Shown one piece after another: positions 23,135 to 31,486 of a stretch of DNA of 64,000 bases. The first letter of the stretch is position 1; each line of letters starts with the position of its first letter. Under the pieces are notes generated by a model, which had not been told where the DNA came from, ran no database searches, and was given only the letters and a program-made list of their open reading frames with translations. The stretch is from Acidobacteriota bacterium (GTDB taxonomy: Bacteria; Acidobacteriota; Blastocatellia; Pyrinomonadales; Pyrinomonadaceae), in contig JAIVJI010000079.1 of the NCBI GenBank assembly GCA_020200135.1, forward strand, positions 1-64,000, in the 5' to 3' direction. The position numbers and the translations under genes were made by a program.

Positions 23135-26100
23135 ATGAGATTTAGTTTTTCCGAGAGGTCGCGCGTCTCCCACACCCCGGCCGGGGCGGGGTCGACGGCG
23201 AAATCTCTTTCGGCAGCGGTGCTTGCATTCCTGTTCCTGCTGACGGCCGCGGTGCCCGCCTTCGGGCAGAACACGACGGGCAGCGTCAGCGGCGTCGTCA
23301 ACGACCCGAGCGGCGCGACCGTCGCGGGCGCGAACGTCGCGCTCCGCAACAACGAGACGGGCATCACGCGCAACACTACGAGCAACGACAACGGCGAGTA
23401 CACCTTCCCGTCGGTCGAGCCCGGGAGATACACGCTGACCGTCGAGGCCTCGGGGTTCAAGAAGGCCGTCGCGCCCGACGTCGTCGTCGAGGTCGGCGTG
23501 CCCGCGCGCACGACGATGACGCTCGAAGTCGGCGCGGTCAGCGAGGTCGTCACCGTCACGGCCGCGCAGGAGATCATCAACAACACCAGCCCGACGCTGA
23601 CGAACGTCATCAACACGAAGCAGGTGCGGGACCTGCCGCTCCTCGGCCGCAACCCGCTCGAACTGGCGGGCCTCCAGCCCGGCGTCGCCGTCGTCGGCAC
23701 CAACACGCGCGGCTCCTCCATCAGCGGCCTGCGCGGCTCGGCGACCAACGTCACGCAGGACGGCATCAACGCGATGGACAACTTCGTCAAGACCGACTCG
23801 CTCTTCGCGCTCTCGGCGCCGTCGCTCGGCTCGACGAGCGAGATCAGCGTCACGACGGGAACGACCTCGTCCGACGCCGGCCGCGGCGTCGCGCAGGTGC
23901 GCGTCACCACGAAGGGCGGCACCAACGACTTCCACGGCGAGGTCTTCTACCTCGTTCGTAACGACTGGCTCAACGCCAACACCTTCTTCAACAACCTGGC
24001 GGGCACGCCGCGGGAGCGCCAGAAACAGCACTTCTTCGGCTTCGCGGCCGGCGGCCCCGTCTGGGCGCCGCACTTCGGCGAGGGCGGCCCCAGGCTCTGG
24101 AGCGGCCGCGACCGCGCCTTCTGGTTCCTCACCTACGAGGGCTTCCGCGAGAACTTCTCCACGACGCGCAACCGCACGGTGCTGACGGCCGACGCGCGGC
24201 GGGGGGTGTTCCGCTACACCGGCGCGAACGGCCAGACCGAGACGGTCAACCTGCTTAACCTCGGCGTCTCGACGCCCGGCCTGAACCCGGTCACGCTGGC
24301 GCAGCTCAACGCCATGCCGCTGCCGAACAACACGCTCGTCGGCGACAGCCTGAACACGTCCGGGTTCCGCTACAACGTCACCGGCACGAACCCGAGCGAC
24401 AAGTGGGTCGCGCGCTACGACCACCAACTGGTCGAGCGCTCGCCGCTCGGCTCGCACAAGCTGGAGTTCGTCTTCAACCGCGCCACCTTCCGCCTCTTCC
24501 CCGACACCTTCAACTCCCTCGAGGCGCCGTTCCCCGGCGGCATTGACGCCGGGCAGGGCTCGACCCGCTGGCTGATTACCGTGGCCGACCACTCGACCTT
24601 CGGCAACAACGTCACCAACGAGGCGCGCTACGGCCGCCAGTGGTCGCCGGTCGGCTTCCTCCGCGCGGCACCGCCGAACAACCCGTTCTACATCAACCTC
24701 GGCTCGGTGACCGACTTCGACAACACTTTCATGTCGCAGGGGCGCACGACGACCGTCAACCAGTTCCTCGACAACGTGGCGATCCCGAAGGGCTCGCACA
24801 CCTTCCGCGCCGGCATGGACTTCCAGCAGATCCACGCCTACACCTTCAACGACGCGGGCATCCACCCGACGATCAATCTCGGCAGCAACTCGGCGAACCC
24901 GAACGGCATCACCCGCGGCTCCTTCGCCAGACCGGACGGCACCTCGAACCTGCCGGCCGGCTCGACGGGCGACGCCATCGTCACGCGCGCGGCGGCCATC
25001 TTCGCCGACCTGACGGGGCTGCTCGGCAGCGCCTCGGCGACCTTCAACGTCAGCAGCCCCGACTCGGGCTTCGTCCAGGGCGCGACCCGCGAGCGCATCT
25101 TCCAGCAGCGCGACCTCGCGCTCTACTTCCAGGACCAGTGGCGCGCGCGCAGCAACCTGAGCCTGAACTATGGCGTGCGCTGGGACTACATGGGCGTCCC
25201 GACGCTACCGAACGGTCTCGGCATCCAGATCACGGACGTCAACGACCTCTTCGGCGTCTCGGGCTTCGGCAACCTCTTTAACCCGAACGCGGCCCCCGGC
25301 TCGCAGGTCAACGGGCGCAGGGCCACGCTCGACTTCGTCAGCGGCGACACGGGGCGCGGGCTCTACAACAACGACTGGAATAACTTCGCGCCGTTCTTCG
25401 GCTTCGCCTACTCGCCCGGCTTCAAGGACGGGTTCCTGGGCAAGATCTTCGGCGGCGAGGGCACCAGCTCATTCCGCGGCGGCTACTCGATCAGCTACCT
25501 CCACGACGGGTTCACCGTCATCAGCAACGCGCTCGGCGTGGGGACGACCAACGCCGGCTTGATCCAGTCCTCGGCCGTCACGACGCCGACTGGCACGCTC
25601 ACGGCTTCGGGCATCGCGCTGCCCGCCCCGACGTTCACGATGCCGATCACCGACCGGCAGAACAACGTGCTCAACCCCGACAACTCGCTCTGGGCCATCG
25701 ACCCGAACCTGCGCACGCCCTACGTGCAGCAGTGGTCGTTCGGGTTCGAGCGCGAGGTGACGCGCAACATGGCCTTCGAGGTGCGCTACGTCGGGAACCA
25801 CGCGCTCAAGGTCTGGCGCGCGAACAACTTCAACGAGGTGAACATCTTTAACAACGGTTTCCTCCAGGAGTTCCTGAACGCCCAGCGGAACCTCGCCCTC
25901 TTCAGGGCGGCCAACCCGCGGTGCGGCCAGTCGGGGCAGCCCGCCTGCACCTTCGCCAACTCGGGGCTGGCCGGGCAGGTCAACACGCCCATCCTGAGCT
26001 CGTTCTTTACGGGGATCGCGACCGGGAGCGCGTTCACCAGCTCGACCTTCATCGGCAACCTCGACAATAACAACGTCGGCACCTTCGCCAACACGCTGGC

Positions 26101-27028
26101 CTTCTCGAACACCTACCGCGGCAACCGCGAGAACCCGGCGCGCGGCATCCCAGCCAACTTCTTCGTCGCCAACCCCAACGCCGCCGGCATCACGCTGCTC
26201 GGCAACAACTCGATGTCGAACTATCACTCGCTCCAGGCCGAGTTCCGCCGCCGGTTCTCGCAGGGGTTCCAGTTCCAGGCTGACTACACCTTCAGCAAGG
26301 CTCTCGGGGACGCCCGCGGCGCCTTCGGCAGCCAGAGTGATCTGACCTCGTTCCGCACGCTGCGCGACACGAGCCTCGACTACACGCGCTCGGACGTTGA
26401 CCAGACGCACCGCTTCGTCGCCAACGGGATTTACGACCTGCCCTTCGGCCGCGGCCGCAACTACTGGAGCAGCGCCAACGGCTTCGTTGACCGGCTGGTC
26501 GGGGGCTGGACTGTGGGGAGCATCCTCGCCTGGCAGTCGCGCCCGCCCTTCTACGTGGCCTCGAACCGCACGACCGTCAACCAGTTCAACCCCGGAAACA
26601 ACCCCGCCGACCTCGTCGGGATGAGCTTCGAGGAGTTCCAGAAGAACGTCGGGCTCTTCCGCCACTCGACGGGCATCTACTTCATCAACCCGGCGATTCT
26701 GAACATCACGACCAACGCCGCTGGCCAGTTCGTCAGCTCCACCATCAAGCCGGGGATTCTGGCCGCGCCCAAACCGGGCTTCTTCGGCAACTTCCCGATC
26801 AACTCGCTCAACGGGCCGCAGTTCTTCAACATAGACGCGAGCCTCGTCAAGCGGATGCCGATCACCGAGCGGGTCAAGCTCGAACTCAAGACGACGTTCA
26901 TCAACGTGCTCAACCACGCGAACTTCATCTACAACACGCAGAACTTCGACTCGACCAGCTTCGGTCGCATCACCGGGCAGAGCGGCAACCAGCGCATCGT
27001 CCACTTCACCTTCAAGGCGACGTGGTAG
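23135..27028 (+). CDS. Oar-like TonB-dependent outer-membrane receptor with carboxypeptidase-regulatory domain
   Basis: The 1297-residue protein starts behind a GGAAGGAG site. A signal peptide ends near residue 44 (LLTAAVPAFG, then QN). Residues 48-130 form a CarboxypepD_reg fold (GSVSGVVNDPSGATVAGANVAL, TNDNGEYTFPSVEPGRYTL). The plug region follows (RDLPLLGRNPLELAGLQPGV, SISGLRGSATNVTQDG), then the beta barrel. The last residues HFTFKATW end in an aromatic residue, as outer-membrane barrels do. Proteins of this kind are abundant in Acidobacteriota and are linked to uptake or secretion of large substrates; the substrate here is unknown. A terminator follows at 27066. Confidence 0.9.
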   Translation: MRFSFSERSRVSHTPAGAGSTAKSLSAAVLAFLFLLTAAVPAFGQNTTGSVSGVVNDPSGATVAGANVALRNNETGITRNTTSNDNGEYTFPSVEPGRYTLTVEASGFKKAVAPDVVVEVGVPARTTMTLEVGAVSEVVTVTAAQEIINNTSPTLTNVINTKQVRDLPLLGRNPLELAGLQPGVAVVGTNTRGSSISGLRGSATNVTQDGINAMDNFVKTDSLFALSAPSLGSTSEISVTTGTTSSDAGRGVAQVRVTTKGGTNDFHGEVFYLVRNDWLNANTFFNNLAGTPRERQKQHFFGFAAGGPVWAPHFGEGGPRLWSGRDRAFWFLTYEGFRENFSTTRNRTVLTADARRGVFRYTGANGQTETVNLLNLGVSTPGLNPVTLAQLNAMPLPNNTLVGDSLNTSGFRYNVTGTNPSDKWVARYDHQLVERSPLGSHKLEFVFNRATFRLFPDTFNSLEAPFPGGIDAGQGSTRWLITVADHSTFGNNVTNEARYGRQWSPVGFLRAAPPNNPFYINLGSVTDFDNTFMSQGRTTTVNQFLDNVAIPKGSHTFRAGMDFQQIHAYTFNDAGIHPTINLGSNSANPNGITRGSFARPDGTSNLPAGSTGDAIVTRAAAIFADLTGLLGSASATFNVSSPDSGFVQGATRERIFQQRDLALYFQDQWRARSNLSLNYGVRWDYMGVPTLPNGLGIQITDVNDLFGVSGFGNLFNPNAAPGSQVNGRRATLDFVSGDTGRGLYNNDWNNFAPFFGFAYSPGFKDGFLGKIFGGEGTSSFRGGYSISYLHDGFTVISNALGVGTTNAGLIQSSAVTTPTGTLTASGIALPAPTFTMPITDRQNNVLNPDNSLWAIDPNLRTPYVQQWSFGFEREVTRNMAFEVRYVGNHALKVWRANNFNEVNIFNNGFLQEFLNAQRNLALFRAANPRCGQSGQPACTFANSGLAGQVNTPILSSFFTGIATGSAFTSSTFIGNLDNNNVGTFANTLAFSNTYRGNRENPARGIPANFFVANPNAAGITLLGNNSMSNYHSLQAEFRRRFSQGFQFQADYTFSKALGDARGAFGSQSDLTSFRTLRDTSLDYTRSDVDQTHRFVANGIYDLPFGRGRNYWSSANGFVDRLVGGWTVGSILAWQSRPPFYVASNRTTVNQFNPGNNPADLVGMSFEEFQKNVGLFRHSTGIYFINPAILNITTNAAGQFVSSTIKPGILAAPKPGFFGNFPINSLNGPQFFNIDASLVKRMPITERVKLELKTTFINVLNHANFIYNTQNFDSTSFGRITGQSGNQRIVHFTFKATW

Positions 27029-27065
27029 GCGGCGCGCCGGTCTGAGCGCCGACCGACAGGACGGG

Positions 27066-27103
27066 AGGGGCGACCCGCGGGGGTCGCCCCTTTCGCTTTT
27101 TTC
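27066..27103 (+). terminator. Rho-independent terminator after the Oar-like receptor
   Basis: AGGGGCGACCC (27066-27076) pairs with GGGTCGCCCCT (27081-27091) across a four-base loop and is followed by a T-rich run ending in six T. It lies 38 bases after the stop. Confidence 0.9.
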
Positions 27104-27209
27104 GCGCGCGCCTTTGCCGGGGGTGTGGACGCGCGCCCCGCCGCCGGGGTATGCTGCCCGTCCAACCGCTCTACCGAAACTCTTTCAGACGAAGAACCGG
27201 AGTCGAAAA

Positions 27210-29990
27210 ATGCCCAAGCATCTGTCGTCCCTCGCACGCGCGGCCGCCGCACTGGTCTGCGCCGCCTGGCTCGCGCTCTCGGCCGCCGCGCAGCAGGCGA
27301 CGCCCAGCCCCACGCCGACGCCCGAGCAGCAGCCCGAGGACGCCACCACCGAGACCAGGGTCTTCGACCGGCTCGAGTGGCGCTCCATCGGGCCGGCCAA
27401 CATGGGCGGGCGCGTCGCCGACGTCGAGGGCGTCGCCGGCCGCCCCGAAGTCGTCTACGTCGCGACGGCCTCGGGCGGCCTCTTCAAGACGACCAACGGC
27501 GGCGTCCGCTGGACTCCGCTCTTCGAGCGGCAGGGCACCATCTCCATCGGCGACATCGCGCTCGAGCCCGGCAACCCCGACGTCATCTGGCTCGGCGCGG
27601 GCGAGTCGGCCGTGCGCAACTCGGTCTCCTTCGGCGACGGCGTCTACAAGTCGACGGACGGCGGGCTCACCTGGCGGCACATGGGTCTGCGCGACTCGGC
27701 GCACGTCTCGAAGGTGCTCGTCCACCCGCGCAACCCCGACGTGGTCTACGTCGGCGCGCAGGGGCGCGCCTACGGCCCCAACGAGGAGCGCGGCGTCTTC
27801 ATGACGACCGACGGCGGGCGGACGTGGCAGAAGACGCTCTACATGGGTCCCGAGCACGGCGTCGCCGACATGGACATCGACCCGTCGAACCCGAACGTCG
27901 TCTACGCGGTGATGTGGAAGTTCCGGCGCACGCCCTGGACGCACACCTCGGGCGACGACCGCGGCGGGCTCTTCAAGTCCATCGACGGCGGGCGCACCTG
28001 GAAGAAGCTGGAGGGCGGGCTCCCCAAGACGGTCGGCCGCATCGGCGTCGCGGTCGCTCACTCCAGCCCGCAGGACAACGGCACGTGGACGGGGCCCTCG
28101 CGCACGCGCGAGCCCATCGGCATCCAGAACGACGACTGGCGGATGATAAGTTTCGGCGACGGCTTCTTCGTCCTCAACCACCCCGACGACCCGGACCTCT
28201 ACCTGTCGGAGTCGCAGGGCGGCAACGTCGTCCGCACCGACATGCGCACGCGCGAGCAGCAGCTCGTCGTCCCCTACATGGGCGACGACGGCGGCCCGGC
28301 CGAGAACGCCCGCTACCGCTTCAACTGGAACTCGCCGCTCGTCCCCGGCGCGCACGACAAGAACACCGTCTACCTCGGCGGCAACGTCGTCTTCAAGTCG
28401 ACGGACTTCGGTAAGACGTGGGCGGCCATCAGCCCCGACCTGACGACCAACGACAAGTCGAAGCAGAAGTCGGCGGGCGGCCCCGTCGCCCACGAGAACA
28501 CGGGCGCGGAGTACCACTCGACCGTCATCAGCCTCGCCGAGTCGCCCGCGCGCGCCGGGCTCATCTGGGCGGGCACCGACGACGGCAACCTCCAGGTGAC
28601 GGCCGACGGCGGGAAGAACTGGCGCAACGTCGTCGGGAACGTGCCGGGGCTCGCCGCCAACTCGCCCGTCTCGCACGTCGAGCCGTCGCGCGCGGACGCG
28701 GACGCGGCTTACGTCTCCTTCGACCGGCACCAGCTCGACGACCGGCGGCCCTACGTCTTCAAGACCTCGGACGGCGGCCGCACCTTCCAGAACATCACCG
28801 GCAACCTGCCCGCCAGCGCCTACGTCTGGGTCGTGCGCGAAGACCCGAAGAACCCCCGGCTGCTCTACGCGGGCACCGAGCTCGGGCTCTACGTCTCGTA
28901 CACGGCCGGCGGCAACTGGACGAGCCTCGCGCTCAAGAACCTGCCGAACGTCGCCATCCACGACATCGTCATCCACCCGCGCGACAACGACATCATCCTC
29001 GGCACTCACGGCCGCAGCATCTACGTCCTCGACGACGCGACGCCCGTCCAGCAGTTGACGCCCGAGGCGGCGCGCGAGGACGTGCGACTGTTCGCGCCGC
29101 GCCCGGCGCTGCGCTACGCCACGCGCATGACGCGCTACGGCGTCGGCGACAAGGCGTTCGCCGGCCAGAACCCGCCCTACGGCGCGCTCCTCAGCTACTA
29201 CCTGAAGGCGAAGCCCGACGAGAAGACGAAGGTGCAGATTCAAATCCTCGACGCCGCCGGCAAGCTGGTCTCCGAAATCAACAACGTCGCGAAGGAGCGG
29301 GGCCTGAACCGCGTCAACTGGAACCTGCGCTACGGCGGCCCGCAGGTGCGCCGCCCGCCCACCGACGAGGAGACGCAGTTCACGGGCGGGCCGCGCGGGC
29401 CGCAGGTTCTCCCCGGCACCTACACCGTCAGGCTCCTGGTCGGCGAGAAGCGTTACGAGCAGAAGGCCGAGGTGCGGCTCGACCCGACGGTCAGCGTGCC
29501 GGTCGCGGACTTGCGCGAGTCGCTCGACATGTCGCTGCGCCTGCGCGACATGCAGACGGCGACCAACAACGCCCTGCGCACGCTCGACAGCATCAAGTCG
29601 CAGATCGAGTTCGTCGAGCGCACCGTCGGCGAACGCCTCGGCGCGGCGGAGGTGCCGAAGGAGTTGACCGAGCGGCTCAGCGCGCAGAAGAAGCGCGTCG
29701 AGGAGTTGCAGAACAAGCTGGCGCAGCCCGACGGCGGCCTCGGCTTCGAGGGGCGCGCGCAGCTCGTCGACCGCATCGGCGGCCTCTTCTTCACGCTCGA
29801 CGGGGCGAACGCCGCGCCGACGCCGGCCGCGCGCGAGCTCTACAGTGATTTGCAGAAGGAGTTCGACGCGAAGGCCGGCGAGGTCAACGCGTTCCTCTCG
29901 GACGCCGTCCCGCAGCTCAACGAGGCGCTGCGCCGCGTCGGCGCCCCCACACTCATGACCGGCAAGCCCGTCGAGCTGCCGAAGCCGTAA
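27210..29990 (+). CDS. Sortilin/VPS10-type beta-propeller (glycosyl-hydrolase-like) secreted protein
   Basis: The protein has 926 residues from the ATG at 27210, with GGAG upstream. A signal peptide covers about 1-29 (ALVCAAWLALSAAAQQ). The body is a long beta-propeller with BNR/Asp-box repeats: SGGLFKTTNGGVRWTP, KSTDGGLTWRHMG, MTTDGGRTWQKTL, KSIDGGRTWKKLE and KTSDGGRTFQNIT. A beta-sandwich region and a helical C-terminal segment (about 780-890) follow. Acidobacterial members are annotated as glycosyl hydrolases or VPS10 proteins, but catalysis is not established. It follows the Oar-like receptor, so both may be envelope components of one uptake function. Confidence 0.85.
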   Translation: MPKHLSSLARAAAALVCAAWLALSAAAQQATPSPTPTPEQQPEDATTETRVFDRLEWRSIGPANMGGRVADVEGVAGRPEVVYVATASGGLFKTTNGGVRWTPLFERQGTISIGDIALEPGNPDVIWLGAGESAVRNSVSFGDGVYKSTDGGLTWRHMGLRDSAHVSKVLVHPRNPDVVYVGAQGRAYGPNEERGVFMTTDGGRTWQKTLYMGPEHGVADMDIDPSNPNVVYAVMWKFRRTPWTHTSGDDRGGLFKSIDGGRTWKKLEGGLPKTVGRIGVAVAHSSPQDNGTWTGPSRTREPIGIQNDDWRMISFGDGFFVLNHPDDPDLYLSESQGGNVVRTDMRTREQQLVVPYMGDDGGPAENARYRFNWNSPLVPGAHDKNTVYLGGNVVFKSTDFGKTWAAISPDLTTNDKSKQKSAGGPVAHENTGAEYHSTVISLAESPARAGLIWAGTDDGNLQVTADGGKNWRNVVGNVPGLAANSPVSHVEPSRADADAAYVSFDRHQLDDRRPYVFKTSDGGRTFQNITGNLPASAYVWVVREDPKNPRLLYAGTELGLYVSYTAGGNWTSLALKNLPNVAIHDIVIHPRDNDIILGTHGRSIYVLDDATPVQQLTPEAAREDVRLFAPRPALRYATRMTRYGVGDKAFAGQNPPYGALLSYYLKAKPDEKTKVQIQILDAAGKLVSEINNVAKERGLNRVNWNLRYGGPQVRRPPTDEETQFTGGPRGPQVLPGTYTVRLLVGEKRYEQKAEVRLDPTVSVPVADLRESLDMSLRLRDMQTATNNALRTLDSIKSQIEFVERTVGERLGAAEVPKELTERLSAQKKRVEELQNKLAQPDGGLGFEGRAQLVDRIGGLFFTLDGANAAPTPAARELYSDLQKEFDAKAGEVNAFLSDAVPQLNEALRRVGAPTLMTGKPVELPKP

Positions 29991-30178
29991 GCCCCCGGGG
30001 TTGCGCGTCGGTCGCGACCGACGCGCAACCAACTTACGTCACCCGCCGCATTCTTCCTGCGCCCGGCGGCGGCGCGGGCGCCGCGGCAAAGCCGACGCTG
30101 CGGCCGTCCCGCGCGGCACCGCGATTGCTCAAGGGGGCTTGAACGTCGCAACAGGGGATTCCCCCGGGAGAAAAAATA

Positions 30179-30568
30179 ATGCTCAAGAGAATCTGTTCCA
30201 TCGCACTGGCCGCGCTGCTCCTACAGGCGGCCGCCGCGCCCGCCTTCGCCAAGTCGAGCGCGGAGAAAGAGGCCCGCCGCGTCGAGAAGGTTCGCACACA
30301 GCTCGCCAGGCTCGGCACCGGCAAGGACGCGGTCGTGCGGATAGAGCTGCGCGACAAGACCCGGCTCGAAGGCTACGTCAGCGAGGCGGGCGCGGAGAGC
30401 TTCGTCGTCACCGACAAGGCCGGCAAGGCGACGACCGTCGCCTACCCGCAGGTCGGGAAGGCCAAAGGCAACAACCTCTCGACCGGCGCCAAGGTCGCCA
30501 TCGGCATCGGCATCGGGGCCGGCATCACGCTCCTTATCGTCTTCCTCTACATCGCCGCGCACGACTGA
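30179..30568 (+). CDS. Small secreted/membrane protein with Sm-like beta domain
   Basis: The 129-residue protein starts at the ATG at 30179 with GGGAG upstream. A signal peptide covers about 1-23 (ALAALLLQAAAAPAFA). A charged helix follows (KEARRVEKVRTQLARLG), then a short all-beta segment VVRIELRDKTRLEGYVSEAG and ESFVVTDKAGKATTVAYPQV that resembles a small Sm/SH3-like barrel. A C-terminal transmembrane helix (VAIGIGIGAGITLLIVFLYIAA) closes it. The architecture is clear but the function is unknown. A terminator hairpin follows at 30611. Confidence 0.75.
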   Translation: MLKRICSIALAALLLQAAAAPAFAKSSAEKEARRVEKVRTQLARLGTGKDAVVRIELRDKTRLEGYVSEAGAESFVVTDKAGKATTVAYPQVGKAKGNNLSTGAKVAIGIGIGAGITLLIVFLYIAAHD

Positions 30569-30610
30569 GCGCGGAGGCGCGCGCCGCCGACGACACACGC
30601 CTCGAACTCG

Positions 30611-30644
30611 AAGGCCCGCCCGGCCGACAAGCCGGGCGGGCCTT
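30611..30644. terminator. Terminator-like hairpin after the 30179 gene
   Basis: AAGGCCCGCCCGGC (30611-30624) pairs perfectly with GCCGGGCGGGCCTT (30631-30644) around a six-base loop. There is no long T-run, only CCTTCC. The same 14-base arms occur at 31431. Confidence 0.7.
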
Positions 30645-30780
30645 CCTGCGTCCGCACGCCGCGTCGCGCGTCGCCGCGAACCGCGTTCGGAGTGAAGACG
30701 GCCTCCGGGCTCCGAGGCGCGCCGAAACGTTTCGACCGGCGGCCGCATATATTTATGAGACCGCAAAAAGGAGAAAAGTC

Positions 30781-31392
30781 ATGGCGTTCAGACTGTGTAG
30801 GAGCTTCCTCTCGATCATCGGCCAGGTCATGGTGGGGGCGTTCTTCATCGCGACGCTGGGGGCCTTGTTCCTGTTCATGGGCCTGTTCTTCGGCGCGCTG
30901 GCCGTCTGGTCAACGTCGCCGACGGCGGCGGCGGCGCTGGTGGCCATCTTCGCCCACCCGGTCTTCGGCCCGATGGTCGGCATGGGGCTGGCGGCGTTCG
31001 TCACCGGCCTGCTGCTCATACTGGCGATGCTGGTGCTCTACGTGCTGTTGAGCGCCGTCTGCTGCACGCTCGCGGCCTCGGCCACCGGCGGCCGGCAGGA
31101 CGCCTGCGACTGCGAGGCCCTGTGCCTGCTCGGGCCGCTCTTCCCGGCGGCCGCGTTCCTGACACTCGTCCTCGTCATCGCGCCCATCCTGTTCCTCGGC
31201 GGGGGGCGTGAGGCGCTCGGCGTGACGCCCGACGCGCTGCTCAACGTGGCCGCCTCGATGCTCGGGCTGTTCGGCCTGCTGCTGGCGCTCGCGCCGGTCA
31301 TCTGGTGCTGCTGCAAGGGGTGCAAGTGCCGCGACCCCCACAACGACCCCGGCCCGATCCTGAGCGAACGGGCGCGCGCCGAAGCCCACTGA
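30781..31392 (+). CDS. Cys-rich four-helix membrane protein, unknown function
   Basis: The 203-residue protein starts at the ATG at 30781 behind an AAAGGAG site. Hydrophobic segments lie at about 8-45, 60-100, 115-140 and 155-175. Cysteines are concentrated at predicted cytoplasmic or lumenal ends: SAVCCTLAAS, DACDCEALCLLG and IWCCCKGCKCRDPH. The last run, with five cysteines in eight residues, could bind metal or be lipidated, but that is inference. No named family is recognisable. It is isolated, with a matching terminator hairpin on either side. Confidence 0.7.
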   Translation: MAFRLCRSFLSIIGQVMVGAFFIATLGALFLFMGLFFGALAVWSTSPTAAAALVAIFAHPVFGPMVGMGLAAFVTGLLLILAMLVLYVLLSAVCCTLAASATGGRQDACDCEALCLLGPLFPAAAFLTLVLVIAPILFLGGGREALGVTPDALLNVAASMLGLFGLLLALAPVIWCCCKGCKCRDPHNDPGPILSERARAEAH

Positions 31393-31430
31393 CGCGGGCG
31401 AAGGCGCCCGCCCCGCGGCGGAAAATGAAG

Positions 31431-31462
31431 AAGGCCCGCCCGGCAGATGCCGGGCGGGCCTT
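31431..31462. terminator. Bidirectional terminator between the Cys-rich protein gene and gyrA
   Basis: AAGGCCCGCCCGGC (31431-31444) pairs perfectly with GCCGGGCGGGCCTT (31449-31462) around an AGAT loop. It lies between convergent genes whose stops are at 31392 and 31487. Confidence 0.8.
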
Positions 31463-31486
31463 CTCACGCTTCGCGCGCGTCGGACG

